18,456 bases of DNA, taken from the NCBI GenBank assembly GCA_905373665.1, contig CAJPTV010000034.1, forward strand, positions 1 to 18,456, given 5' to 3'. Both the position numbers and the translations under genes were made by a program. Shown one piece after another: positions 1 through 7,892 of the stretch. This DNA comes from Bacteroidia bacterium. GTDB taxonomy: Bacteria; Bacteroidota; Bacteroidia; Bacteroidales; CAJPTX01. Numbering within the stretch: the first letter of the stretch is position 1; the number at the start of each line of letters is the position of its first letter. Under the pieces are notes generated by a model. That model did not search any database. It worked only from the letters and a program-made list of their open reading frames with translations, and was not told where the DNA came from.

Positions 1-1
1 G

Positions 2-2524
2 GGCGGGGCGACGTTGCGCTATCTCCAAGCAGAGGAGGCTATCCCCTACGTGCTGAAGCGTTGTCCGAATGGGAATATCGGGATTGGCTTCATTTTCTCT
101 GAGGACATTGCCTACATGGAGGTTACTCCCTCTGGTCGCGTCGAATTTGTGGCAGGACTAGGTTCGGGACTTGCCGACCCGTACGCGATGGACTTATTGC
201 ACAGCTCCGATGGATCGCTCTGGCTTACACAGAACAACGGTATCACGAAGATTGAGCAGCAGGCCGCAGTGCGCAAGTTTGACGAATCGAACGGGATTAA
301 CGGTGCAGTGCTTGATGTCCAACGTTTTGATGGTGAACTTTATATCGGGACGATGTCTGGGGTACAGAAGCTTGTCGAGCGCAACGGTCTCTGGAAGTTC
401 GAGTCTATCCCTGGCATCAATCAACCTGTGTGGGATCTCTTGCCTTACTACAATCCGCAGACGGGGGGGAGAACCTTGGTTGCGCTTGGGATGTATGCTA
501 TTTACAGCCTCCGAAACGGTCAACTTACACAGTTCGCTACGAGCGATAAAGATGTGCAGTTTGGAGGGTTTGTGCTTTGCGATACGAAAGCTGACGCTCG
601 TACGCTTTACGTCGGTACGCCGACGGGGATTGTGGCGCTTCATTTAGAGAACTCTGGTGTATGGACAAAGCGCTCTTTCTTTGCGAAGGACATTAACGAC
701 GAGGTGCGTTCCCTTGTTATGGACTTAAACAACACGCTTTGGGTCGGAACGCTTACCAACGGGGTTTACGTGGTTCGTAATGTGGATTCTGACCATTCGG
801 AGCTACGGCATATTGACGAACACTGTGGTTTGCCCACGATGGTGAACAACGAAGTGTTTTTTCTCAACGAGAACGTCTACGTCGGGACTGAAAAGGGATT
901 GATGCGCTATGATTGGAATCAGGATACCCTCGTGCGAGTGGATGCGGATGCTAAGCCTCAGTATCTTTCGCGTATTGCGGGGTTGCGCAATCGTGTGGTT
1001 GTGCAGCGTTATAATGCGGAGACTGAGGAATATTATATCTCTATGGGGCTTGTCGACGGTAGAGGTCAGATAAGCGGTGATGAGACGCACCCTTTTGCTC
1101 GTTTTCCAAAACAGTGGTGTGACAAGATATACTGGGACGATGACAACAGTCTCTGGTTTGCCTACGCAAATCGTCTCTTTAACTACGACTTTTCCATCAA
1201 ACGAGACTATGAAAGACCTTTCCGAGTCTTCGTACGGAAGGTACATGCGGTGCGGGCGGATACGGTGCTCTTTGGCGGAACGCACTTTGCTATCCAAGAT
1301 TCGATATACCGCATCTTGGCAGATCAGACAGAGACGCCAGAGTTGCGACTGCCTTACCGAGAGAATTCATTGAATTTTGAGGTGGGGGTGGACTTCTTTG
1401 AGGGGGAAGGGGTCGAGTATAGCTATCGTCTCCGTAACAGTGGCGACGACTGGACGAAATGGGAAAATAAGCCAGAGATTCGTTATATGAACATCGCCCC
1501 TGGGAATTACGAATTTCAGGTGCGGGCGCGCAATCTCTATCAAGTCGAGTCGAATGTGGCGACCTTCAAGTTCGTCGTGAACCCGCCGTTTTATCGGACG
1601 ATTTGGGCGTATATTGTCTATGTCCTCTTATTGGTCGCTTTGGTGTATCTCATCATACGTCTGAATATGCGGCGTGTTATGGCAGAGAAGCTGCGACTGG
1701 AGAAGCTGGTTGATGAACGAACAGCCGAGGTCGTGGCGCAAAAAGAGCATATAGAGGAGCAGAATAAGGAGATTATCAATAGCATCAACTACGCTAGTAA
1801 GATACAGCGAGCCGTACTCCCGACACCAGAGATGGTGAAAGAACTCTTCCCAGATTCTTTCCTATTGTTCTTGCCGCGTGATGTGGTCAGTGGCGACTTC
1901 TATTGGATGCGTGCGGTTGGGAAAAAGAAGATTTGTGTGATTGCCGATTGTACGGGGCACGGCGTCCCCGGTGGGTTTATGAGTATGCTGGGGGCTACGT
2001 TCCTTGACCAAGTGGTGAATTCTTTGCCAGAGCTGCACACCGATGAAATCTTGAACCGTCTGCGTGCTGCGGTGATTAAGAAGTTGCGTCAGACGGATCA
2101 GATCGGGTCTAATAAGGATGGGATGGACCTAGCGCTCTATATCCTCGATGAAGAGCGGAGGACGGTCGAGTTCTCTGGGGCTAATAATCCGCTGATAATC
2201 ATTCGGAATGGGGAGGTCTTGCAGTATAAGGGCGACAAGATGCCAATTGCTATTTATCTCAAAGGGGATTTACCCTTTACCCGTACGGAGATAGAGCTTC
2301 AGCCGGGCGATGTGCTTTATACCTTCTCTGATGGGTATGAGGATCAGTTCGGGGGACTACAGAACCGTAAGTTCATGATTAAGCGTTTGAAGGAGCTCTT
2401 GGCCGAGATTGCACCCCAAGATATGACTGTACAACGTGAGATACTTCATCGAACCCTCATCGATTGGCAGGGGAGTTATAGTCGTACGGACGATGTCATT
2501 GTGTTCGGATTGCGAATTCATTAG
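2..2524 (+). CDS. Propeller/Y_Y_Y sensor with SpoIIE-type phosphatase output (5' partial)
   Basis: This gene is cut by the window edge: the frame is open from base 2, and the first possible start is only a TTG at base 14, so the true N-terminus and signal peptide are missing. Counting from base 14, residues 1 to about 440 show repeated short beta blades (for example LWVGTLTNGVY, LYVGTPTGIV) typical of a two-component-regulator propeller. A Y_Y_Y domain follows at about 446-520 (YSYRLRNSGDDW, APGNYEFQVRARN). One membrane helix lies at about 531-551, a charged coiled coil at about 560-600, and a PP2C/SpoIIE phosphatase domain runs to the end. That domain carries the acidic metal-site motifs IADCTGHGVPGGFMSMLG, FSDGYEDQFGG and RTDDVIVFG. 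By family knowledge, a periplasmic ligand would control Ser/Thr dephosphorylation of a cytoplasmic partner such as an anti-sigma antagonist. No histidine-kinase or DNA-binding domain is present. It sits 99 bases upstream of susC, in the same direction. Confidence 0.9.
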   Translation, partial: GGATLRYLQAEEAIPYVLKRCPNGNIGIGFIFSEDIAYMEVTPSGRVEFVAGLGSGLADPYAMDLLHSSDGSLWLTQNNGITKIEQQAAVRKFDESNGINGAVLDVQRFDGELYIGTMSGVQKLVERNGLWKFESIPGINQPVWDLLPYYNPQTGGRTLVALGMYAIYSLRNGQLTQFATSDKDVQFGGFVLCDTKADARTLYVGTPTGIVALHLENSGVWTKRSFFAKDINDEVRSLVMDLNNTLWVGTLTNGVYVVRNVDSDHSELRHIDEHCGLPTMVNNEVFFLNENVYVGTEKGLMRYDWNQDTLVRVDADAKPQYLSRIAGLRNRVVVQRYNAETEEYYISMGLVDGRGQISGDETHPFARFPKQWCDKIYWDDDNSLWFAYANRLFNYDFSIKRDYERPFRVFVRKVHAVRADTVLFGGTHFAIQDSIYRILADQTETPELRLPYRENSLNFEVGVDFFEGEGVEYSYRLRNSGDDWTKWENKPEIRYMNIAPGNYEFQVRARNLYQVESNVATFKFVVNPPFYRTIWAYIVYVLLLVALVYLIIRLNMRRVMAEKLRLEKLVDERTAEVVAQKEHIEEQNKEIINSINYASKIQRAVLPTPEMVKELFPDSFLLFLPRDVVSGDFYWMRAVGKKKICVIADCTGHGVPGGFMSMLGATFLDQVVNSLPELHTDEILNRLRAAVIKKLRQTDQIGSNKDGMDLALYILDEERRTVEFSGANNPLIIIRNGEVLQYKGDKMPIAIYLKGDLPFTRTEIELQPGDVLYTFSDGYEDQFGGLQNRKFMIKRLKELLAEIAPQDMTVQREILHRTLIDWQGSYSRTDDVIVFGLRIH

Positions 2525-2525
2525 G

Positions 2526-2533
2526 TAACTTTG
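2526..2533 (+). promoter_or_regulatory. Bacteroidota -7 box upstream of susC
   Basis: TAACTTTG matches the TAnnTTTG -7 consensus exactly and begins two bases after the stop codon of the upstream gene. The -33 element is weak (TTCG/ATTG-like bases around 2505-2510). If used, transcription would start near base 2540 and give a leader of roughly 85 bases before the susC ATG. Inference from consensus only. Confidence 0.55.
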
Positions 2534-2534
2534 T

Positions 2535-2589
2535 ACGGAGAAATTCCGTTAGACAGGGGAGGGTATTTGGTTTTACCAGAGAGCCCTCC
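2535..2589 (+). promoter_or_regulatory. Structured leader of susC: two hairpins
   Basis: ACGGA (2535-2539) pairs with TCCGT (2545-2549). GGAGGG (2558-2563) pairs with CCCTCC (2584-2589) and encloses a smaller TGGT/ACCA hairpin (2568-2578). The segment lies between the predicted start site and the susC ATG. No U-run follows the second hairpin, so it is not a standard intrinsic terminator, though it might still end the upstream transcript. A regulatory leader is an inference. Confidence 0.4.
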
Positions 2590-2623
2590 TACGTTTTGTA
2601 TTAGAGGATAATAATAACATTAC

Positions 2624-5608
2624 ATGGTAAAAAAACTACTCACAACTTTTGTGATGTCCCTGTGTCTGTTGCCGCTCTTTGCACAGAGTGTGGCGGTTAC
2701 GGGGGTAGTCACGGCTGCGGATGATGGGCTTCCCTTGCCGCAGTTAGCAATTCAAGTTAAGGGCGAGCAGCGAGGTGTGGTAACGGATGCTCAAGGGCGT
2801 TACAATATCACAGTGCCAAGTGCAGCGAGTGTACTTATCTTTTCCTATACGGGCTATGAGACCCAGGAGATAGAGGTGCGAGAGAAGACGATTCTCAATG
2901 TCGTAATGCAACCAGCGAATGAGGAGATTGACCAAGTCGTGGTCGTGGGGTATGGTACGGGGCGTAAGGTCAGTTCGACGGTAGGGAAGTTGGCCAGTGT
3001 AGACCAAAAGAAGCTTCAGGAGAAGCCCACGGCGAATGCGATGGATGCGCTTGCGGGGCAGATACCGGGGCTTTCGGTGTTAACCAACGGGGGGGAACCG
3101 TCGGCACGCGCTTCGTTGACGTTGCACGGTGCGGGTTCTTTGCAGGGGAATACAGACCCGCTCTTTGTGGTAGACGGAATCCCGGTCAATAGCATTGATG
3201 GTTTGAACCAGAATGACTTTGAACGTGTTGACGTTTTGACTGACGCTTCAGCGACCTCTATTTACGGTTCGCGTGCTGCGAATGGGGTGGTTTACATTAC
3301 TACGAAACAAGGTCGGAAGGCTGAGACGGGGACGGTGTCGCTCCGTGCCTCTTATGGGGTGAGTACGTTGGCCTCACATAAGTTCTATGATGACCATCTC
3401 TCTACTCCAGAGTATTACAAGTTTTACCGTTCGATATTGACCGAGGCGTCTGATTTGGCACAAATTGACCGAGATCAGAATACGTTTGGCAACAACACCT
3501 TTGAGTGGTGGAAATATGTCTATAGCGACTATACCCCGACCCATACTGCTGATGTGGCGTTTCAAGGGGGCAGTCAGAATACCTCCTATTACATTTCGGG
3601 GGGGTATTACTATTCGCAAGGGTTACGCCAAGGTTCGTCGTATAACCGTTACAATCTCCGAATTAACTTGAACTCTAAGGTTAAGTCGTGGCTAAAGGTC
3701 GGGCTGAACACGGGGATCAATTATGCAGAAACGCGTACGAATCAGGAAAGTCGTAGCTCGGATGTGGGGCTTGTGAGCACGATTCGTCCGTACCTTACGC
3801 CGTATGATGCGAATGGTAAAGAGGTTGAAGGGCAGCTTATTCCGGGTACGAATATGTATTCACGCGCTTATACTGACAAGATGAAGATTAGTTGGTATAC
3901 GAGTCCGAGTCTGACGGCAGCAGGTTATGTTTCGGTTGAACCCATTCGTGGCTTAACGGTGAAGACGCAAGCGGGTACGGAGGCGAACGGACACCATTTC
4001 TACCGTCGCACGATGCCGAGCTTTGTCGGAAAGGATGCAGGGCGAGCGAGTGAGAGTGAACGCCAACAGACGCTTTCGACCATCACCACGACGGCGGAGT
4101 ATCGTTATTCTTGGAAGGAAAAGCACCATATTACGCCTTTGTTAGGGCATGAGTATATCTATGGTTACACGCGTTCGCTTTATGTTTCTGGCCGGGGGCT
4201 GACGAACGATCGTCTTTTATTGATGGGCAACGCGAATACCTTCAATGCAAGTTCGAGCTGGTTTGAACATTGGTATAACTCCTTCTTCGGTCGTGTGGAA
4301 TATGACTATGATAGTCGTTACTTTGTCGATGCGAGCCTCCGTAACGATGCCTCGTCTCGCTTTGGTAAGAACCAGCGCAACGCGATCTTCTGGTCGGCGG
4401 GGGCTATGTGGAAGGCAAAACATGAGACGTTCTTGCAAAGTGTACGTTGGCTCGACCGTTTGGATGTGAAGTTTAGTGTCGGGACAAGTGGTAACTCCTC
4501 GTTCCCTGATGATGAGGATGAGTGGAAGGAGTTTTACATGCACAACTCCCTTGTTAAAAGCTTTACTCCATACAATGGGAATCAGACCTTTACGATAGAG
4601 ACACCCGGGAATCCTGACTTGACTTGGGAAAAGCAGTTGAAGATTACGGGAGGTATCTCTTTCGGTTTGTGGGACATCCTCCGAGGGGAGCTCTCCGCTT
4701 ACCGTCGTGTCACCAGTAGTATGTTCTTAAGTGTCCCTGTGCCTTACACGACGGGTTTTAAGAATCAGGTATCCAACGTCGGGACGCTTTCTAATACGGG
4801 GGTGGATCTCCGTCTAGATGTGACCGTTTGGCGCGATGCTAAGGGAAGCAATATAACCCCTTATTTGACCTTTAACTACAACCGTCAGCGTATTGAGGAG
4901 CTCTTTGGTGGGCGCGACTATTGGGTAATCCCAGGGACAGGGGTAGGTTACGTTAAGGGGAAACCCGTCGGGTTCAATCTACCGCGCTTCTACCGCATCA
5001 ATCCTGATAATGGGAAGACGGAGTGGTATCTCAACAATGCGGATGACTTCAGTGCTGTGCAAACTGACCCCAACAAGGTGACCTCCGAGTATAGCGAATC
5101 GTTAGCGCAACAGACGGGTAAGGTTTGGAATGCGCCGATGAAGGGCGGTTTTGGTCTCAATGCTGATTTGTGGGATTTCTACGTACAGTGTGACTTCAAC
5201 TTTGAGTGGGGAAAATCTATGTATAACGACGACCGTCGTGCTCTTGAGAACCCGATGAGTGGTAGCTTCCCTAACCTCTCCCGCACCGTTCTTGAAAAGA
5301 AGCAGTGGAAACAGCCAGGTGACAAGGCAGATTATCCAGGCTCGGGGCGCTGGACCTATTACGATGATCGTTTCTTGGAAGATGCTTCTTTCCTTCGTTG
5401 GAAAAACCTTACGGTGGGGTATATCGTCCCCAAGAGTTATATCGCTCGTACGAAGTTCTTCGCCTCGGCTAAGATTTACTGCACGATGCGTAATCTTCTC
5501 ACATTTACCAAGTTTACAGGACCAGACCCTGAGTTGCCGACGAACATCTCGTTGGGTGCTAACCCGAGTACACGACAGATCTCGGCAGGGATTGAGTTGA
5601 AGTTCTAA
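2624..5608 (+). CDS. SusC/RagA-family TonB-linked outer-membrane transporter
   Basis: This is the outer-membrane barrel of a SusCD-type importer, which takes up a bound nutrient with TonB energy while the SusD lipoprotein acts as a lid. Residues 1-21 form a signal peptide (LCLLPLFAQS). Residues 23-97 are a carboxypeptidase-D regulatory-like domain (VTGVVTAADDGLPL, GVVTDAQGRYNI, FSYTGYE). The segment EEIDQVVVVGYGTGRK (100-114) is the usual stretch before the plug. The plug carries the SusC signatures FVVDGIPVNSIDGL (181-194), DASATSIYGSRAANGVVYIT (207-226) and TTKQG (226-230). The remainder is a beta barrel ending in a C-terminal aromatic strand (IELKF). At 994 residues it is a normal full-length SusC. 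It is followed 16 bases later by susD. The substrate cannot be told from sequence; no hydrolase is adjacent in the window. A match to RagA of P. gingivalis specifically is not claimed. Confidence 0.95.
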   Translation: MVKKLLTTFVMSLCLLPLFAQSVAVTGVVTAADDGLPLPQLAIQVKGEQRGVVTDAQGRYNITVPSAASVLIFSYTGYETQEIEVREKTILNVVMQPANEEIDQVVVVGYGTGRKVSSTVGKLASVDQKKLQEKPTANAMDALAGQIPGLSVLTNGGEPSARASLTLHGAGSLQGNTDPLFVVDGIPVNSIDGLNQNDFERVDVLTDASATSIYGSRAANGVVYITTKQGRKAETGTVSLRASYGVSTLASHKFYDDHLSTPEYYKFYRSILTEASDLAQIDRDQNTFGNNTFEWWKYVYSDYTPTHTADVAFQGGSQNTSYYISGGYYYSQGLRQGSSYNRYNLRINLNSKVKSWLKVGLNTGINYAETRTNQESRSSDVGLVSTIRPYLTPYDANGKEVEGQLIPGTNMYSRAYTDKMKISWYTSPSLTAAGYVSVEPIRGLTVKTQAGTEANGHHFYRRTMPSFVGKDAGRASESERQQTLSTITTTAEYRYSWKEKHHITPLLGHEYIYGYTRSLYVSGRGLTNDRLLLMGNANTFNASSSWFEHWYNSFFGRVEYDYDSRYFVDASLRNDASSRFGKNQRNAIFWSAGAMWKAKHETFLQSVRWLDRLDVKFSVGTSGNSSFPDDEDEWKEFYMHNSLVKSFTPYNGNQTFTIETPGNPDLTWEKQLKITGGISFGLWDILRGELSAYRRVTSSMFLSVPVPYTTGFKNQVSNVGTLSNTGVDLRLDVTVWRDAKGSNITPYLTFNYNRQRIEELFGGRDYWVIPGTGVGYVKGKPVGFNLPRFYRINPDNGKTEWYLNNADDFSAVQTDPNKVTSEYSESLAQQTGKVWNAPMKGGFGLNADLWDFYVQCDFNFEWGKSMYNDDRRALENPMSGSFPNLSRTVLEKKQWKQPGDKADYPGSGRWTYYDDRFLEDASFLRWKNLTVGYIVPKSYIARTKFFASAKIYCTMRNLLTFTKFTGPDPELPTNISLGANPSTRQISAGIELKF

Positions 5609-5611
5609 ATT

Positions 5612-5620
5612 AGGAAAGGA
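5612..5620 (+). promoter_or_regulatory. Ribosome binding site of susD
   Basis: AGGAAAGGA lies four bases before the first of two tandem ATG codons (5625 and 5628). Purine-rich Shine-Dalgarno sites of this strength are uncommon in Bacteroidota; this one supports starting at either ATG and fits translation from the susCD transcript. Confidence 0.5.
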
Positions 5621-5624
5621 TTGA

Positions 5625-7115
5625 ATGATGAAACGATATATAGCATTTCCCATCCTATTGCTTCTGGCTGGCATTTCGCTCCTTTCCTGCACTCGGGAGT
5701 TGATACCGCCACAGGCGATTGTCCGTGAACAGTCGCTTCAGAATAAGAAGGACTTGATGGCGTGGTATTATGGCTTCTATACCTACTTCAGAACCCTACA
5801 GTACGGTAACTTCTCTCTCTTGCAAGATTACCAAGCCGATATGCTCAATGCCTCTAAGACGAACAAGAAGCAGCATACGTACAATTGGGACGAGTTTACC
5901 TCTTCTACGGGCTCTGTAGGGACGGTCTTTCTTAGCTATTATGCGACGATTCGCAATATAAACTTCTTTCTGGATAAGGTGGAATCTTATTCGCCCGAAC
6001 GAGCCTCTATTGCTGATACAGTGAAGATTGCACGCGGTGCGGCACACTTCTTCCGCGCATATTGCTACCACGAATTGGCGCTGCGTTGGTCACGTCCTTA
6101 CCAGCCCGACGAGCTCTGTGTACCATGGGTCGGACAACTTGACTTAAAGGATAAACCCGTACGAGCTACGCAAAAGGAGATATTTGACCATATCTTAAAA
6201 GACCTCGAACAAGCTGATAAGCTCCTCCGTGCGAGACCTGGACGTCCGAATGCTACTGAGGTGACGGTGGATGTGGTGCGCGCATTGAAGGCACGTGTGG
6301 CGCTGACTATGCGCGATTGGGATATGGCAAAGGAAGCCTGCTATGATGTGGCTAGTAGCGGTTACAGCTTTATGACCAGTGCTGTAGCAATAGAGAAATA
6401 TTGGCACGAAGACCGCATTTCTAATGAGAACTTGATGTTACTTCCTGGAAGATATCCGAACGAGTTAACCCAGAGCATGATAGCGCTGAGTGAGCGTCAG
6501 AAATCGAAAGGTTACAAGCTTCAACCAGCTTGGTTGCCTGCGAAATGGGTGGTAGACTTGTATGAGGATGCTGACTGGCGTAAGGGGGTCTATTTCACTC
6601 ACGAGGAGCTCCTCGATATTAACGACATGGTCTATCCACAGAAGGCATGGGCGGTGAATAAGTTCCCCGGGAACACGCTCTTTAACAAGAGTGGTAATCT
6701 GGAGTATCGACACCTGCCTAAGCCTTTCCGTCTACCTGAGATTTACATGATATGGGCGGAGGCAGCCGCTATGAGTGGAGAAGATGATGTGGCAAGGGAC
6801 AAGCTCAATACCCTACGTGCTGCACGCGGACTTGCTGCTGTAGAGGCGGCTATCACAGGGGATGCGCTCCTACAGGAGATTCGTAAGGAGCGTACGCGTG
6901 AGCTCGCTTTTGAGGGTTACCGATTGTTTGACTTGCGCCGTTGGGGGCTATCTTGCACGCGACACGACGCGCAGGACGAGAGCTTCCTGAATGTCACTTC
7001 ACGAGAAGGAGGCATCGACTTGAATAGACCGAACAGCGACCCTAAGTTCGTATGGCCTATCCCACACCATGACATTATCTGCAATCCGTCCATTCGTCAG
7101 AACGCAGGTTGGTAA
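5625..7115 (+). CDS. SusD/RagB-family substrate-binding outer-membrane lipoprotein
   Basis: This is the surface-exposed, mostly helical partner of the SusC barrel; it captures the ligand and closes over the barrel. Residues 1-22 form a lipoprotein signal with a lipobox LLSC, so Cys22 is the lipidated residue. The N-terminal part (about 35-220) has the TPR-like helices of SusD, including ARGAAHFFRAYCYHELALRWSRPY (with the R/A-E-A-x-F-R-A/A-Y-x-Y-x-L-x-x-x-W-G-like pattern of the family). The C-terminal part has the SusD/RagB signature: EIYMIWAEAAA, ARDKLNTLRAARGL and EIRKERTRELAFEGYRLFDLRRWG (about 419-442). At 496 residues it is typical length. It lies 16 bases after susC, so the two are surely co-transcribed, and a strong terminator hairpin follows. 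The ligand is unknown. Confidence 0.94.
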   Translation: MMKRYIAFPILLLLAGISLLSCTRELIPPQAIVREQSLQNKKDLMAWYYGFYTYFRTLQYGNFSLLQDYQADMLNASKTNKKQHTYNWDEFTSSTGSVGTVFLSYYATIRNINFFLDKVESYSPERASIADTVKIARGAAHFFRAYCYHELALRWSRPYQPDELCVPWVGQLDLKDKPVRATQKEIFDHILKDLEQADKLLRARPGRPNATEVTVDVVRALKARVALTMRDWDMAKEACYDVASSGYSFMTSAVAIEKYWHEDRISNENLMLLPGRYPNELTQSMIALSERQKSKGYKLQPAWLPAKWVVDLYEDADWRKGVYFTHEELLDINDMVYPQKAWAVNKFPGNTLFNKSGNLEYRHLPKPFRLPEIYMIWAEAAAMSGEDDVARDKLNTLRAARGLAAVEAAITGDALLQEIRKERTRELAFEGYRLFDLRRWGLSCTRHDAQDESFLNVTSREGGIDLNRPNSDPKFVWPIPHHDIICNPSIRQNAGW

Positions 7116-7156
7116 GAAGCAATAATGCTCTTTCCCTTAGAAAGGGGGGAGGGAAT

Positions 7157-7208
7157 AACAAAGAAGGCGGGGAGTATTGTCTAAGCAATGCTCCCCGCCT
7201 TCTTTGTT
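7157..7208. terminator. Bidirectional rho-independent terminator between susD and yedF
   Basis: Bases 7157-7179 and 7186-7208 form a 23-bp stem with one G-U pair and a six-base loop (TCTAAG). The stem begins AACAAAGAAGGC and ends in CTTCTTTGTT, so either strand yields a GC-rich hairpin preceded by A and followed by U-rich bases. It sits between two convergent genes, as a shared terminator should. Confidence 0.9.
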
Positions 7209-7283
7209 TACTTAAAAGGCTGTTTTATGCGCCTTGTTTAAGCCTTCTCTGTCTTATCTTCCCCTCCTAATGCCTACCTGCTC

Positions 7284-7892
7284 TTATAGCCGTACTACCT
7301 TAGTGGCTTTCGCTAAACGCTCGGATATCGTCTGCATGTTGCCTATCGTCCCGACACTCACTAGTTCGCGTACCTTGTAGTAGTCCACACACGTGCCGCA
7401 GATGATAAGCTCCGTCCCCTTGGCTTCTAATGCTTTGAGGGTCTCTAGCGCGCCAGAGTCCTTTAGGCAGAGCTTTACGCCGCTATTGAGGAAGAGAATG
7501 GAACGGGGTATGGGTGTCCACTCTGCGAGCGTGCTCAGAAAGCCCTTCATGAGGATAGCCCCTAGCGTAGCATCCCCTTCGCCTAGCACATTCGTCGCAC
7601 AAAGCAGGGTTGCGCCCTCGCCGCTCGTAGGGCATGTGGTCGGGTCTTGGCTCGGCGCGAGCAGCTCCTCTGCCAAGTGGGGGTTATGAAAGGTTACGCG
7701 GAACGTTCCGTCTGCCTCTTGCGTCTCTAGCGTACAACCGAAGCCTGTGAGTAGCGTCTGTACATTCTGATAGGAGGTGCGGTTATCGAGCAGTACACTG
7801 ATTTCCGTACCCTCCTTTTGCTCTCGCATCGCCTTACGCGTAGCGATGATGGGCTGGGGACAAACCATCCCCCGACAATCTACCTCTACCAT
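7284..7892 (-). CDS. yedF: YedF-like sulfurtransferase (TusA + DsrE domains), selenium-associated
   Basis: Residues 1-70 form a TusA/SirA-like domain: VDCRGMVCPQP places the conserved CPxP cysteine at position 11, the persulfide carrier site of TusA. Residues about 105-202 form the DsrE-like half characteristic of the 'selenium metabolism protein YedF' family: GEGDATLGAILMKGFLSTL, FLNSGVKL, GTELIICGTC and VGTIGNMQTI. About 200 residues with these two domains is the usual architecture. The biochemical role is not settled; in many genomes the family co-occurs with selD, and this window does contain selD about 6 kb away. Its ATG overlaps the 3' end of pyrD by seven bases, so translation is probably coupled. 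It is the last gene of the operon and ends at the bidirectional terminator. Confidence 0.85.
   Translation of the reverse strand: MVEVDCRGMVCPQPIIATRKAMREQKEGTEISVLLDNRTSYQNVQTLLTGFGCTLETQEADGTFRVTFHNPHLAEELLAPSQDPTTCPTSGEGATLLCATNVLGEGDATLGAILMKGFLSTLAEWTPIPRSILFLNSGVKLCLKDSGALETLKALEAKGTELIICGTCVDYYKVRELVSVGTIGNMQTISERLAKATKVVRL

Noticed and set aside
5102..5692. Long minus-strand open frame inside susC
   Set aside because: It is an antisense shadow of the SusC barrel with no recognisable domain or start signals; the same applies to other long frames within coding regions.
2624..7115. Identification as RagA/RagB of P. gingivalis
   Set aside because: Only general SusC/SusD signatures are seen; lengths are close, but the SusD N-terminus does not resemble RagB as I recall it.
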